Shown: positions 26,417 to 36,434 of the stretch, in pieces | How the letters are laid out: the number at the start of each line of letters is the position of its first letter | How positions within the stretch are numbered: position 1 is the first letter of the stretch | Assembly: GCF_934630525.1 (NCBI RefSeq) | Contig: NZ_CAKTVX010000002.1 | Coordinates: 248,001-312,000, forward strand | Direction: 5' to 3' | Source of the DNA: an uncultured Slackia sp. | GTDB lineage: Bacteria > Actinomycetota > Coriobacteriia > Coriobacteriales > Eggerthellaceae | Length of the DNA stretch: 64,000 nucleotides | Program-made: the position numbers and the translations under genes | Notes under the pieces: generated by a model | The model's input: the letters and a program-made list of their open reading frames with translations, nothing else | Database searches by the model: none | What the model was told of the DNA's origin: nothing

Positions 26417-27551
26417 TCTGCCCTACCTCGACGCATGTTCCGAACGCACTGTCGAGAAACGTCCTCGCGTCTTTCGCGAATCTCTCCTTGCACGCGCGTA
26501 CCGCACTCCAATCAATTGTCGCATCGGCAATATCCATCGGATCGCGCCCATCGGCAGCTCGCCTGTCGGCGAGTGCAAAGTCCCCGAGCACATCTTTGAG
26601 GCGTACCGAAAACTTAGGCGGGTCGAATACGACCATGGGACGCTCGAACAGGAGCGAGAAACAAGTGCCATGGAAAGAATCCGTCACCACGTAGGAGGCG
26701 TCGCGGAACAACGAGACCCACTCTTCGGGCTTGGGAAGGCAAACGCCTTCCAGTCCCTCGGGTGCGCGTTTCAGGGGGTTGAACGTCACGATGCGGGCGC
26801 GCAGCCCCTCGCGCTCGGCAAGCTCCCGGGCAAACGCGCACATGCCAGGATTATCATTGAGCATGTAAACGAGAACGTAGCCGTCCGCTGCAGCGGGAAC
26901 GCCCGCCGCGAGTTCGAGCCAAAGCTCCGGTCGGCAGAGCAGCACAGGGTCCTTGAGAGCCGTACCGCCAATACCCATTCCTTCCAGAATCGCCACACTC
27001 GAGCTCTCGCGTACCGAAATTGCATCGAATTGCGAGAGCAGCGGCTTTGTAAGCGCCATCTCCTCGGCGCTCAGGTCGGGACGCCCGAAGCTCGCCGAGA
27101 AGGCAACCTTCTTGTAATTCCCAGGTACATTCTTGAGGAAATAAACGGGGTCGATGCCATAGTTGCACTCGATGTTCCACGTTTGATCGCTGCCCACGCA
27201 ATACGCGGCGGAGGGGTCGAGCCCTTCGCCGCGAGCAAGGTACGGCGCTGACGAGCACAGCTCAAGTTCGCGCTCGACAAAGGAGCGAAACAGCGTTGAT
27301 GACTTATGCCTAACCGGTGCATTCGCAACGAGGCGAGCAAGTCTCTCGGGCACGCTTCGATTGGCGTTGTTCATGTACGACTTTATCCAGCCCTTAGTTG
27401 TCCAATGCGGCCGGCAATAGTCTATGAAAACGGGGCGGCCGTAGCGCTCGAGGACATCGCGAGTTGCAACCGCCTGCAGCACGGTCCCATAGTTATGCGA
27501 GTCGATGATGGTCGACACGTAGATGTCTTGCTTAAAAGCTGGAATCATCAA
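26406..27551 (-). CDS. Polysaccharide pyruvyl transferase family protein
   Basis: A 381-residue protein with the family's hallmarks: an N-terminal DSHNYGTVLQAVA block, YCVGSDQTWNIECNYGIDP, VAFSASFG, SVRESSSVAILEGMG, LKDPVLL and VTDSFHGTCFSLLFERPMVV. It transfers a pyruvate ketal from PEP to a sugar of the repeat unit, giving the polymer negative charge. It overlaps the wzx gene by 4 bp upstream and the FrhB-like gene by 11 bp downstream. Confidence 0.9.
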   Translation of the reverse strand: MMIPAFKQDIYVSTIIDSHNYGTVLQAVATRDVLERYGRPVFIDYCRPHWTTKGWIKSYMNNANRSVPERLARLVANAPVRHKSSTLFRSFVERELELCSSAPYLARGEGLDPSAAYCVGSDQTWNIECNYGIDPVYFLKNVPGNYKKVAFSASFGRPDLSAEEMALTKPLLSQFDAISVRESSSVAILEGMGIGGTALKDPVLLCRPELWLELAAGVPAAADGYVLVYMLNDNPGMCAFARELAEREGLRARIVTFNPLKRAPEGLEGVCLPKPEEWVSLFRDASYVVTDSFHGTCFSLLFERPMVVFDPPKFSVRLKDVLGDFALADRRAADGRDPMDIADATIDWSAVRACKERFAKDARTFLDSAFGTCVEVGQNGR

Positions 27552-29005
27552 CCTTTGAACTCCTTAACCTTTGTGGCAATTTTTTTGCGGAACACGACGG
27601 CCGCAACGACGGCGATGCCGAATACGACATATCGGACGATGGGGTGTGGATAGAGAAGCGGCAGAACAAGAGAAATCGCAGTGAAGATAAGGGCGAGCCC
27701 CCACACGGCGGCGCCGTTGAGGACAGCGGAGCCAACCTCTGCACGCACGACCTTTTGAGAGAAAATGTAGTGAGCAGCGCCGAGCGCCACATAGCACGCC
27801 AAGGTTGTATAGCCCGCAGCACGATAACCAAACAAAGGGATAAACACGGCGTTGAGGGCGACATTAAGCACTGCAGCGAGCACAGAAGCGACGGAGGCGA
27901 GGCCAGTCTTCTCGTAATAGAACTCAATGTTTGAGCAGTACGAATACATGAACATGAAGAACACGCTCGCGGCGATGACGGGAACAAGCGTCATCGCCTC
28001 GCTATACTCCCCAGGAGCCAGGATAGCGACGACTTCCGGGGCCAGGATATCAACAACGAGCACAATCAAAGCCAAACCCCCAAGAACCGTAATGCTCGTT
28101 TTGCTGATTCTCCTAAGCTCTTTTGCGGCCAGAGTGCGATAGAGCCATGGAACGACAGTCGAATTCAGGGAATTGGTGAGCAACGTCATGATCATCCCCG
28201 CCGAATAGGCGATGCTGTAAATGCCCGCATCGGATGCGGTGCACATGTTCGCAATCATAATGCGGTCGCTGGAGCTTAGCACCACTTGCGAAAGGTAGTG
28301 CGGAAGCAAGGGGATGTTAAACAGGAGGGTAAACTTCCAATACTCCCATTTAAACAGGCACTTGCTGCGTTTTAGCATGCATCCGCCAAGAACCATTGCA
28401 AAAGCCGCCTCGACAAGTACAAAAGACAGAACTCGAGCGAGAACTTTATCGCTAGCCATCACAACAAATAGGATGCCGAGCGCGGGAACCGCAATAGAAA
28501 GAACCAGAGAAGCCGGAACGAGTTTCCGATACTCATAGTCGAACTTCATCCTGGACACCCAAATATCGTAGATGCCCTTAACAATTACCTCGACGAACAA
28601 CAGGGATGAGAGCATAAGCGGCATACCCGTAATGGCCACGACATTGCCGGACAAAGTGTAGCAAAGCGCAATCCAAAGCACGCCAAGAGCAAGAACCAAG
28701 CCAACTACAGAAGTCGTATAGCCCTCGCGATCGTCTTTGAAGCGCATCATGCCGTTGTTGAAGCCGCCATATGTGACACCAAGGGTAGCCACATACATAG
28801 CGACCATTTCCCAGCTCTGGTAAACACTCACAGAACCATAGTCCGCAGTGCTCAGCAAGCGAGTAAAGATGGGGACCGTGATGAAAGAAAGTCCACGTTG
28901 CAGGAAACTGCACAGAGTTATCCAAAGAGTTGCCTTCTTAACCTTGGAGAGCCCGCCGTATCTCTCCTTTGCGCTCTTGGCCAATCTGTTTATCTTTACC
29001 GCCAC
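27548..29005 (-). CDS. wzx: Oligosaccharide flippase Wzx
   Basis: A ~485-residue polytopic membrane protein of the MATE/PST flippase superfamily. The N-terminus ..LSKVKKATLWITLCSFLQRG and IPIFTRLLSTADYGSVSVYQ-type sequence (here VPIFTRLLSTADYGSVSVYQ) are typical, followed by about 12 hydrophobic segments and a basic tail. It moves the lipid-linked repeat unit across the membrane for Wzy. I prefer the GTG at 29005 (VAVKINRL), which leaves 28 bp after the acyltransferase; a longer frame from 29074 would overlap that gene. Confidence 0.9.
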   Translation of the reverse strand: MAVKINRLAKSAKERYGGLSKVKKATLWITLCSFLQRGLSFITVPIFTRLLSTADYGSVSVYQSWEMVAMYVATLGVTYGGFNNGMMRFKDDREGYTTSVVGLVLALGVLWIALCYTLSGNVVAITGMPLMLSSLLFVEVIVKGIYDIWVSRMKFDYEYRKLVPASLVLSIAVPALGILFVVMASDKVLARVLSFVLVEAAFAMVLGGCMLKRSKCLFKWEYWKFTLLFNIPLLPHYLSQVVLSSSDRIMIANMCTASDAGIYSIAYSAGMIMTLLTNSLNSTVVPWLYRTLAAKELRRISKTSITVLGGLALIVLVVDILAPEVVAILAPGEYSEAMTLVPVIAASVFFMFMYSYCSNIEFYYEKTGLASVASVLAAVLNVALNAVFIPLFGYRAAGYTTLACYVALGAAHYIFSQKVVRAEVGSAVLNGAAVWGLALIFTAISLVLPLLYPHPIVRYVVFGIAVVAAVVFRKKIATKVKEFKG

Positions 29006-29033
29006 CAAACCACCGCCAACGTCAAATGACAAA

Positions 29034-29777
29034 TCATCCAAGCATGCCCTCAAGGTGCTCAATGAAATCCTCATACGATTCGTACTTAGGCTTATTCTGC
29101 ATAAACCGCTCGTAGCTCATGCCGCGAGTTCCACGCAAGGCCATAGTTGCCTCGAAAGACGGGTCGCTGAGCACGTCTGCATCCCTCGACTCGAACAACC
29201 AAAAGAACTCGCTGAAAACGTTCTTCGGAGGGACCCCTCCCCGCTTGCCTTCAGGCGAGTTCCGACGCCAGCAGTCGTACAGGTCAGCCGCTTCGGAGAC
29301 TTGGGCGGCGCGGCGCTTCTCCAAATAAGAGTCGATGTCGCAAACCACGCGCTGCGGATTTCCCACTACGACACAGTTGTCCGGCACGTCCTTGTTGATA
29401 AGCGAATTGGCGCCAATCACAACGTTATCGCCGATGGTCACGCCCTTGAGGATGGTCGAGTGCATGCCGATAAATACATTGTCGCCAATCTTCACGCGTC
29501 CTGCGCTACCTAGAACATCACCGTACATGCCTTTGAAGACGCTCCAATCATAGCCATGTGTAAGGATGGTGACGCCAGTTGTGATCGATACGTTGTTCCC
29601 AATTTCAATCATCCAAGGTCGCGTCTGGTCAATGACGCAGTAATTGGGCGAATAAATAACGGTATTGTCGCCAATGACCATGCCCAAGGAGCGCAGGTAT
29701 GCAACATAATCCGATGAAGAGGCCTTAGGCCCCAATATCAATTTCTTCAGCATGTGTTTAAGCCCCATGCTTCCCAT
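29034..29777 (-). CDS. Hexapeptide-repeat acyltransferase
   Basis: A 247-residue protein whose centre is a left-handed beta-helix: hexapeptide repeats from IGDNTVIY through IGNNVSITTGVTI, VKIGDNVFIGMHS and VTIGDNVVIGANS to VPDNCVVVGNPQRVV. This is the maltose/galactoside O-acetyltransferase fold and probably O-acetylates a sugar of the repeat unit. The C-terminal ~90 residues are unusual for the family and carry a charged, Tyr-rich segment. It overlaps the GT2 gene by 20 bp. Confidence 0.88.
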   Translation of the reverse strand: MGSMGLKHMLKKLILGPKASSSDYVAYLRSLGMVIGDNTVIYSPNYCVIDQTRPWMIEIGNNVSITTGVTILTHGYDWSVFKGMYGDVLGSAGRVKIGDNVFIGMHSTILKGVTIGDNVVIGANSLINKDVPDNCVVVGNPQRVVCDIDSYLEKRRAAQVSEAADLYDCWRRNSPEGKRGGVPPKNVFSEFFWLFESRDADVLSDPSFEATMALRGTRGMSYERFMQNKPKYESYEDFIEHLEGMLG

Positions 29778-30810
29778 TCCTTCCTTTTGCCAAGCAAAGC
29801 GCCAGACCAGTCATCTTATATTTCATACACACGAAGAAAACCGCCTGCTTAACAGGCACTCGCCAAAACGGGAATGATTTGCAAGCAGAGACAAAAACTT
29901 GCCTGCCAAGGGCATCATCAGCAAGTCTCCTTTTCTCGCAATCCGATAAAGATGCCGAGGCTATGAGAATCAAGATTCCTCTTGTGTAATCGATTATCCT
30001 TCTATCCGCCCTCTTGAAACACTCGCCTCGAAAGATTGCAGGCTCATTCCCGCACTCTTCTAACAGGGTTTCAAAAAATACGAAGAAGGAATCAATGGTT
30101 GAAACTCGAAACGTTTTAGTAATGGAGTCCTGATCGTCCTTGCGATAGCAATACGGGGCACCATCTAACGCAGCAACGCAATCGGCTGCCTTGCAGATAT
30201 CCGTGTTAAAGAGTATGTCTTCGCTTCTTATCGCGCGGAACCGAATCTCGCCGTCCTCGATAAGCTGGCGACTATATAAATTCGGACATGCCGACACAGG
30301 AACGGGATCTTCCCTGAGCTTATTCGGAAGCGCACCGTAAAATGATCTCCGAAGCTCAAATATTTCCTTATCGCCACAAAGGGTCCTTCCAGCAAAAGGA
30401 TGGCTAGACCACTTTTGGGAATTCCCATGCACAACACGCTTCAGATTCGAGAAAACGACTTGAGCCTGGGTCTCCTTTGCCGCGCGATAAAGCCGCTCGT
30501 ACATGTCTTCCTCGACCCAGTCGTCGGAATCGACAAAGCCGACATATTCTCCTGTCGCCACCGCTAACCCACTGTTCCTTGCCGGTCCTAATCCACCGTT
30601 CTCCCTATGAACAACTTTCACACGCTCGTCAAGTCGTGCATATTGCTCTGCAATCTCACCGCAGGCATCTGGGGACCCATCGTCCACTAAAAGAATCTCG
30701 ATATTATTAATCGTCTGCTTTAAAAGGCTATCGACACAGCATCGAAGATACCTCTCGGTGTTATACATTGGAACGATTACGCTTACCGCCGGTTTATTGC
30801 TCATATACAT
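29758..30810 (-). CDS. Family 2 glycosyltransferase
   Basis: A 350-residue GT-A enzyme: VSVIVPMYNTERYLRCCVDS at the start, LLVDDGSPD, GLGPARNSGL and the metal-binding FVDSDDW near residue 95. The C-terminal third is helical and basic. It adds one sugar to the lipid-linked repeat unit from a nucleotide-sugar on the cytoplasmic side. The ATG follows GTAGGGG and lies directly after the wzy stop. Confidence 0.9.
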   Translation of the reverse strand: MYMSNKPAVSVIVPMYNTERYLRCCVDSLLKQTINNIEILLVDDGSPDACGEIAEQYARLDERVKVVHRENGGLGPARNSGLAVATGEYVGFVDSDDWVEEDMYERLYRAAKETQAQVVFSNLKRVVHGNSQKWSSHPFAGRTLCGDKEIFELRRSFYGALPNKLREDPVPVSACPNLYSRQLIEDGEIRFRAIRSEDILFNTDICKAADCVAALDGAPYCYRKDDQDSITKTFRVSTIDSFFVFFETLLEECGNEPAIFRGECFKRADRRIIDYTRGILILIASASLSDCEKRRLADDALGRQVFVSACKSFPFWRVPVKQAVFFVCMKYKMTGLALCLAKGRNGKHGA

Positions 30811-32139
30811 CTAACCCCTACGCATCTCGGAAACAATGAACAGCCCAACGCAAAGCGAAAGCGCCCAAAGTACGGCTGGATAAGTAACCGCTGTGTTGTT
30901 ATACATGCAATTAATCAGGAAAAGGACGCACATTGCAATGGAAAAACCGCCACTAGCGGCAAAGCTCTTCCGTACAATATTCCCCCTGTGAGCAATCAAC
31001 ATGATGCCTAAAAGCGCAACTGGCATCACAAATAAGACGGTGCCAATATAGCCCAATTGAATAAAGACCATAGCGGAAGTGAGAAAATGATAGTTAAGCC
31101 AACCATACAAGTTAAAGAAGGGCGAGCAGAAGAAGGGCATCGATGATTGGCTGGCGCTTCCAAACCCAAACCCAAACATCATCGTGAATAGATCCCCATT
31201 GAAAAATTGCTCACCAATCTGAGAAAAGGCATTGAGGCGAGAAATACCATAGCCTGTCTCTATGTTCGAATTATCCGCCTCCGTCATAAGCGCATCAAAA
31301 TCAACCAATGTTTCATATTGAAACGGATTTATTGCTGCAAAAACAGACAATGCCGCAGCAATAAGGAAAGCAATTGCTGCCACTGAGACGATTGTCTTGC
31401 GCGAAACGCGCGCATACAGGATAGATATAGCCACAATGAGGGCGAATTCCACGAAGAAGAACTTCAACTCAGCAACGGCAGCAATTAACAATGCCGATAA
31501 AACAGTCAGCAGCAGCCCCGAAAGCCGCCCCTCTTTAGCAAGATAGAGATTAAGCCCCCATGCCACCACAATACAGAGATACACGTTGAGGATTCCGTTG
31601 CAACCTCTTTCGACCCCGAAGATGCCGCCGATATTATCCTGGAAAAGCCCCAATACGTAATACTGTATCAAAACGAAGATGACGTTTGGCACCTGCATTT
31701 TGTAGACGAACCCCATAAAAGCCCTGATATAGTCTTTGTCCCAAAAAATACGAAAGAGATAAATCCAGACGAACAAGCGACTGAAGGATATCGCTTGCCA
31801 GATTACGTATTGTGGCGCAATAGTATTTATGACTCCCGACAAAGGAGCCATAACCGCGAATAAGGCGACAGGCACATTGAAAAACGGCTCATTGCCGACT
31901 CGCTTTCCGATAAGTCGAGCATTCGAAAGAAGGATGCAAATGTTGACGATGTCGAAAGCATAAGTAAAAGCACTCGGGATCAGGCCAATGTTCGAGAGGA
32001 AATTGACAACAAACAACAGCACAAACTCGATTGCCAAGAAATCCGCCATGTTGAACCTGTGCACAAGTACGGCGCTCAAACCAGAGGTAGAAAGCCCTCT
32101 ATTCGCATGTGTTTGCTTAGGGGTCGTTGGGTAAGACAT
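30811..32139 (-). CDS. wzy: O-antigen/capsule polymerase Wzy-like membrane protein
   Basis: A 442-residue protein with about 11-12 hydrophobic segments and one longer extracytoplasmic loop (NPFQYETLVDFDALMTEADN to FFNGDLFTMMFGFG, about 270-325), the layout of Wzy polymerases. Sequence is poorly conserved in this class, so the call rests on topology and on its place between glycosyltransferases and wzx. The sequence is visibly AT-richer than the wec genes, which is common for serotype-specific genes. Confidence 0.8.
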   Translation of the reverse strand: MSYPTTPKQTHANRGLSTSGLSAVLVHRFNMADFLAIEFVLLFVVNFLSNIGLIPSAFTYAFDIVNICILLSNARLIGKRVGNEPFFNVPVALFAVMAPLSGVINTIAPQYVIWQAISFSRLFVWIYLFRIFWDKDYIRAFMGFVYKMQVPNVIFVLIQYYVLGLFQDNIGGIFGVERGCNGILNVYLCIVVAWGLNLYLAKEGRLSGLLLTVLSALLIAAVAELKFFFVEFALIVAISILYARVSRKTIVSVAAIAFLIAAALSVFAAINPFQYETLVDFDALMTEADNSNIETGYGISRLNAFSQIGEQFFNGDLFTMMFGFGFGSASQSSMPFFCSPFFNLYGWLNYHFLTSAMVFIQLGYIGTVLFVMPVALLGIMLIAHRGNIVRKSFAASGGFSIAMCVLFLINCMYNNTAVTYPAVLWALSLCVGLFIVSEMRRG

Positions 32140-32203
32140 TTATCTGCAACCTGTAATCGAATCGAAAAGAAATTCCTCTTTATCCAGCAACAATGGAGCA
32201 ACG

Positions 32204-33238
32204 CTATCTGCAAACGACATCGAGTACCTCCCGTTTCCATGCCGCGACGTCGTAATTAACACGGTCCTCGTAGCTGCTTCGCTTCAACCTCGCAAGCAAG
32301 TCACGGTCCTCGATGACGCTACGCATCGCCTCAACAAGAGAACCGACATTGCGAGGTTTGACTATCAGCCCGTCAACGCCATTGCCGACGCATTCCGGGT
32401 TGAACCCAGCGTCGCTCACGATGTTGGCCGTGCCAGCAAACTTGCACTCAATGTTGGAGCCGCTCATGCCCTCGCGCCATGAGGACGAGGACACAGCAGC
32501 ATCATACATGTTCAGCTCGGCACACACGTCACCCGTCGCGGCGTCGAAAGTGCCCTTGTACGTCATGTTCTGAACGTCGCTCAAAAGACGTTCAAACTCA
32601 TTCTGGAAGCCATCGACGACCGTCCCGTACACGGCGATGTCAAACTTGTCAGCAAAGCCCTCCGAGTTAAGCGTCCTCGCGGCTGCCGCCAATGTATCAA
32701 TGCCCTTCTCGGGCCGCACCTGGGCAAAGTACACGAAGTGCACCGTGTCGCCTACGGCGCGCGGCGCGCGCGCACTGTCCCCCTTTCGGAAGTTGGGCAA
32801 GTAGCGAGAGTTGCGGCACCCCACGGTCTCAAAATCCGCCATCAACGAACGGCTCTCAGCAAAAATGCACCGGGCGGCTTGATATTTCCAGACTTGTCCC
32901 GGATTCTCCCCAAGGTAATCGGCCAGTTCGCGTCCCATCATGAACACGGTCACATTGCCCAAGAACTCGCGCCCCCTGAGCTTCGCGATGATGCTCAGCA
33001 TCGTGCTCTGGCGCGAGTTGCTGCCGATTCCAAGCGCTATCCTGTCTGCACCCCGGACCGCCCTAGCAAGCGCGATGGCCAAGACAGGAAGCGCAATTGG
33101 TTTGCGCTTGAAGTCGTACAGATCAAAGTTCTTCGCGTCGCACGAAGAGAAGATCTCGTCGCGAAGCAGTGAGTCCTTGACAGTCACGCCACCGTACGGT
33201 GGCGGAAACTCGCCTATAAATAGTAGTTTATTGCCCAA
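32204..33238 (-). CDS. Family 4 (GT-B) glycosyltransferase
   Basis: A 344-residue protein starting LLFIGEFPPPYGGVTVKDSL, a typical GT4 N-terminus with the glycine loop. The C-terminal half has FVYFAQVRPEKGIDTL, a nucleotide-sugar binding SSSWREGMSGSNIECKFAGT block with the Glu cluster partly altered, and a final PRNVGSLVEAMRSVIED. It adds a sugar to the repeat unit. The start overlaps the end of the capK-like gene by 11 bp. Confidence 0.87.
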   Translation of the reverse strand: MGNKLLFIGEFPPPYGGVTVKDSLLRDEIFSSCDAKNFDLYDFKRKPIALPVLAIALARAVRGADRIALGIGSNSRQSTMLSIIAKLRGREFLGNVTVFMMGRELADYLGENPGQVWKYQAARCIFAESRSLMADFETVGCRNSRYLPNFRKGDSARAPRAVGDTVHFVYFAQVRPEKGIDTLAAAARTLNSEGFADKFDIAVYGTVVDGFQNEFERLLSDVQNMTYKGTFDAATGDVCAELNMYDAAVSSSSWREGMSGSNIECKFAGTANIVSDAGFNPECVGNGVDGLIVKPRNVGSLVEAMRSVIEDRDLLARLKRSSYEDRVNYDVAAWKREVLDVVCR

Positions 33239-34544
33239 TGTCCAACCTCTGTATCAGGAGAGTTCTTTTGCCCCTCGGGGTGAGCTGTAAGGCGTCCACG
33301 CGTCTCAGCTCGCACTTCATGTTGCCCATAAACTTTGATCCAAGGCTACGCAGAAGCGCATCTTTCTCCGTATCATCCAGCTCGCTAGCAGCTATATAGT
33401 CCATACGCAGCCTACCGGGCTCATCCTGTACGAATTGGAACGAAAGAAGACTCGAGGCGCTCTCGCCGAGGTCACATAGCGATGCAGTGCTGATGTGCTC
33501 CCCGTTTCTTCCCACAACAGGGACATTTCTATGACCCCTAATCGCGTAGCCTCCAGCGCGGGGCTCGACGGCGTCGTCGATTGTGTAGCGAAGAAGCGGC
33601 ATACGCCTGTTGATGAAGCCAGTGCCGACAATATGCTCGTCGACAATCTCCGTGAGGCCGTACAGCCTGTTGAACTTGTACACGGGCGTATTGCCGTCCC
33701 ATTCCACCTGTTCGCCAAACACCGTCCTCTCGGTGGAGCCGTACGATATCCTCACCGGGCAACCAAACGCCTCCTCGAACTGGCGCAGCTGATAGGGATG
33801 GACGTTTTCCGACTGCAGGAACACGCCCTTGGGCTTCTTACGCAGCCTCACACCGGTCTGAATCAGCAGCTGCGCGAAAAAACTCACCGATGAAGTCAAC
33901 CCGCGCAGGTAGTCAGGAGCAAACGCATCAATCCTACCCACGGCCTCCTCGAGGTTCCCCTCGTTGAGCAGCTTGGTGTTGCACCTAACCATACGGTAGA
34001 GCGGGCTAGTAGTGACGAGGGTCGAGCCGTCACCTCCAAAGTAGGCAAGCTTGCTTCTGCGGAAGTCGTACCCCAACGTCCCGTAAAAATGCATCGCAAA
34101 GGCGTTCTCGCGGTAGAAGCACTCGTCGGAATTCATAACGACGAGACGCCGACCCGTCGACCCACCCGTCTCGGCCGCATACGAGCCTTCACCGGGGATA
34201 GGCACGCTTATCTCATCATAGTTTATGAGCACCTGCTCCTTATCGAGCAGGGGCAGCGTGGCAAACGAATCGAAATTGACCGTCTCAGGACAGACGCCCG
34301 CTTCGTCGAACCTCCTCTTGTAGAAGGGGCTCGCGGCATAGCAGTACGCGCACAGGTCGCGCAGCTTGCCGAGTTGAAGCTCGGCAAGCTGGTCCTCGCT
34401 CATGGCCTCAGAGGCGTCCAATTCGCACATCTGAGACAGGAACGTCTTGTTGCCCACGAGGCCGCGGTGGATTGGCATCGCAAGGGCGTCTTTCACAACC
34501 TCGGGCATCTTCTCGTACATCTTTTTGAGCTTATTGGTGTCCAT
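33228..34544 (-). CDS. CapK-like adenylate-forming protein (phenylacetate-CoA ligase family)
   Basis: A 438-residue member of the PaaK/CapK group: AYCYAASPFYKRRFDEAGV, the P-loop-like ETGGSTGRRLVV (about 133-144), ISYGSTERTVFGE and a GRNGEHIS C-terminal block. Such genes recur in capsule loci, where they are thought to activate an acyl group for attachment to the polymer or lipid carrier; the substrate is unknown. It follows the heparinase-like gene with no gap. Confidence 0.87.
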   Translation of the reverse strand: MDTNKLKKMYEKMPEVVKDALAMPIHRGLVGNKTFLSQMCELDASEAMSEDQLAELQLGKLRDLCAYCYAASPFYKRRFDEAGVCPETVNFDSFATLPLLDKEQVLINYDEISVPIPGEGSYAAETGGSTGRRLVVMNSDECFYRENAFAMHFYGTLGYDFRRSKLAYFGGDGSTLVTTSPLYRMVRCNTKLLNEGNLEEAVGRIDAFAPDYLRGLTSSVSFFAQLLIQTGVRLRKKPKGVFLQSENVHPYQLRQFEEAFGCPVRISYGSTERTVFGEQVEWDGNTPVYKFNRLYGLTEIVDEHIVGTGFINRRMPLLRYTIDDAVEPRAGGYAIRGHRNVPVVGRNGEHISTASLCDLGESASSLLSFQFVQDEPGRLRMDYIAASELDDTEKDALLRSLGSKFMGNMKCELRRVDALQLTPRGKRTLLIQRLDIGQ

Positions 34545-36434
34545 TTAACCTGCTTTACTATCGCGTATGATAAAAATGCCTGTGGTCAGTGACCCACTAA
34601 CAGGGACGGAGAGCTCGACACCCGTAGCGTTCATGCCGTAGACGGGCGAGTACTCAAACTCCCCCGACTCCAGGGATTCCCCCGCCTCGATGCGCACCAC
34701 GACCCCAGACCGCAGGCATAACTCAGCGGCGCCGCCGTCGATCTCGACCCTCGCAGAGGGAAGGTGCCAGAAAGCCGCAGCGGTCTCCCCAGCTTCCACC
34801 TCGTCGGTCACGACAGCCATCGCGCCTTGGATCTCCACCGTGCGGCGCACGCGCACAGGCGAGTAGCCATCATGCTCGGCCGACATGATAATGCAGCCGT
34901 CACATTCCTCGAGCGCGAATCCTGAGACGTTCGCCTTGCGCCCCCACAGGAACGGACCGAGCGCCTCGGACTGATCCCCGCCACCCACGCACACCGTATT
35001 GTGAACACGTGTAGAGCGGAACTTATCTCGCATCCTGCGGTCACCGTTGTAGATAAAGGTACCAGGGTCGATGAGCACGGGCTCACCGTCGACATACAGC
35101 TGAACGCTCAGCGCGTCGGCATGGCCATGAGCCGCAAGCCGACCGAAGCCAAGCGGGCCGTGGTCGAATGCGAGCACACCATGTCCTTCGTCGAAGCGGA
35201 CTATGGTCACACCGCCATCAGGAAAGCTCTCAACGGATGCGTTTTGAGCAAGCAGAAGAGCATTGGCGGAATGGAGCTTCCGCTTGCCGTACAACCAGCC
35301 GATTGTCTCGCAGCAGCGAACATCCTCCGCCCAGCGGCAATCCGATTCGAGCTCCAAAGTGGCCAGCGCAAGAACGTAGTCCGAGTAGCAGGACATCTCG
35401 GACCCGAGACAAAGGATGACACCCTCGTCGTCGTCGCCGAACTCGATGTACTTGCCACCGCCAACGCTGCATGCGCGTGCATAGCGCGCCATGGAGAGCA
35501 GGCGCTCCACGAGAGACGTTGGCAGCGCCTTCCCTATCGTTCGCAGCGCGTGCGAAACCAGGCAGAGCCCCTCCATGACGAACAGCTGGTAGTGCAACGC
35601 CTGTTCCTTGTTCACGCCGTCTGGGTGGGTCTGATGGGCAACTTCCGATTCGAGCAGCGCCAAGGCTTCGTCGAGCCACTCGTGCTCGCCGAACACCGTG
35701 GCCGCGACGGCAACGCCAGCCGCCTCGACGATTGTGTGGTTGTTCGCCGAGGAATAGCGGGAGTAGTGCTGCCGCACGTGCGCGGCCATAACCCATGCGC
35801 CGACGACCAGGCGCCTTCTCAGCCCATCGGTGGCCTCATCGCCAGCAGCCTCGAGAAACGCAGCCGTCACGAGCCAGTTTATGAGCCTGATGGACTCCTC
35901 CATAGGGCTAGCCCACTCGGGACCCCACATGAAGGGGTTTTGTTCGTTCCAATCTTCGAACAAGTCGGAAAGCTCGGAAAAATAATCATCCGTGCTTGTA
36001 ACGAAATAGGACTTCGCCAAGAGGGTAAACTGACGGTGCCTGTTCAACTCCCAGTTGGTGCGGATGTCACCAGGCGCGCCCTCGTCGCCGAAGGCATAGT
36101 CCGCCGCAAAGCGCATCGGCCAGTCGCCGAGAGACTGGAATGCGGCGTGCCAGCGCTTCCGATATTCGGAATACTGGTACCCACCCAGAAGTTCTATGTC
36201 CGCCCCAACGCTGAACTCGTCGTTCGCGAAATCGATGCCAAGTCTCGAGAGATTCGCCTTTGGCGCGCGACCGTAGGCGTCGACGGCATAAACGGGTTCC
36301 ATCTTGGAGAAAGCCCGGCGCTCATGCGCGGAAAGGCGCTTCTGACCGAAGCGCCACACAACCTCTCCCGCGCTCATGGCCCGGAGTCTCAGGATGTACC
36401 AAGAAAGTCCCACTAGGCGCCCATCCTCCCGCAC
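34545..36434 (-). CDS. Heparinase II/III family polysaccharide lyase
   Basis: A 629-residue protein. An alpha/alpha toroid (about 90-360) contains WASPMEESIRLINWLVTAAF and SRYSSANNHTIVEAAG, the region with the family's Asn/His. The C-terminal beta part has GFGRLAAHGHADALSVQLYV, YNGDRRMRDKFRSTRVHNTV and VDGEPVLIDPGTF. No signal peptide is seen, so it may act in the cytoplasm or by an unusual route. In capsule loci these proteins probably trim or edit uronate-containing polymers, which fits the ManNAcA genes next door. Confidence 0.88.
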   Translation of the reverse strand: MREDGRLVGLSWYILRLRAMSAGEVVWRFGQKRLSAHERRAFSKMEPVYAVDAYGRAPKANLSRLGIDFANDEFSVGADIELLGGYQYSEYRKRWHAAFQSLGDWPMRFAADYAFGDEGAPGDIRTNWELNRHRQFTLLAKSYFVTSTDDYFSELSDLFEDWNEQNPFMWGPEWASPMEESIRLINWLVTAAFLEAAGDEATDGLRRRLVVGAWVMAAHVRQHYSRYSSANNHTIVEAAGVAVAATVFGEHEWLDEALALLESEVAHQTHPDGVNKEQALHYQLFVMEGLCLVSHALRTIGKALPTSLVERLLSMARYARACSVGGGKYIEFGDDDEGVILCLGSEMSCYSDYVLALATLELESDCRWAEDVRCCETIGWLYGKRKLHSANALLLAQNASVESFPDGGVTIVRFDEGHGVLAFDHGPLGFGRLAAHGHADALSVQLYVDGEPVLIDPGTFIYNGDRRMRDKFRSTRVHNTVCVGGGDQSEALGPFLWGRKANVSGFALEECDGCIIMSAEHDGYSPVRVRRTVEIQGAMAVVTDEVEAGETAAAFWHLPSARVEIDGGAAELCLRSGVVVRIEAGESLESGEFEYSPVYGMNATGVELSVPVSGSLTTGIFIIRDSKAG

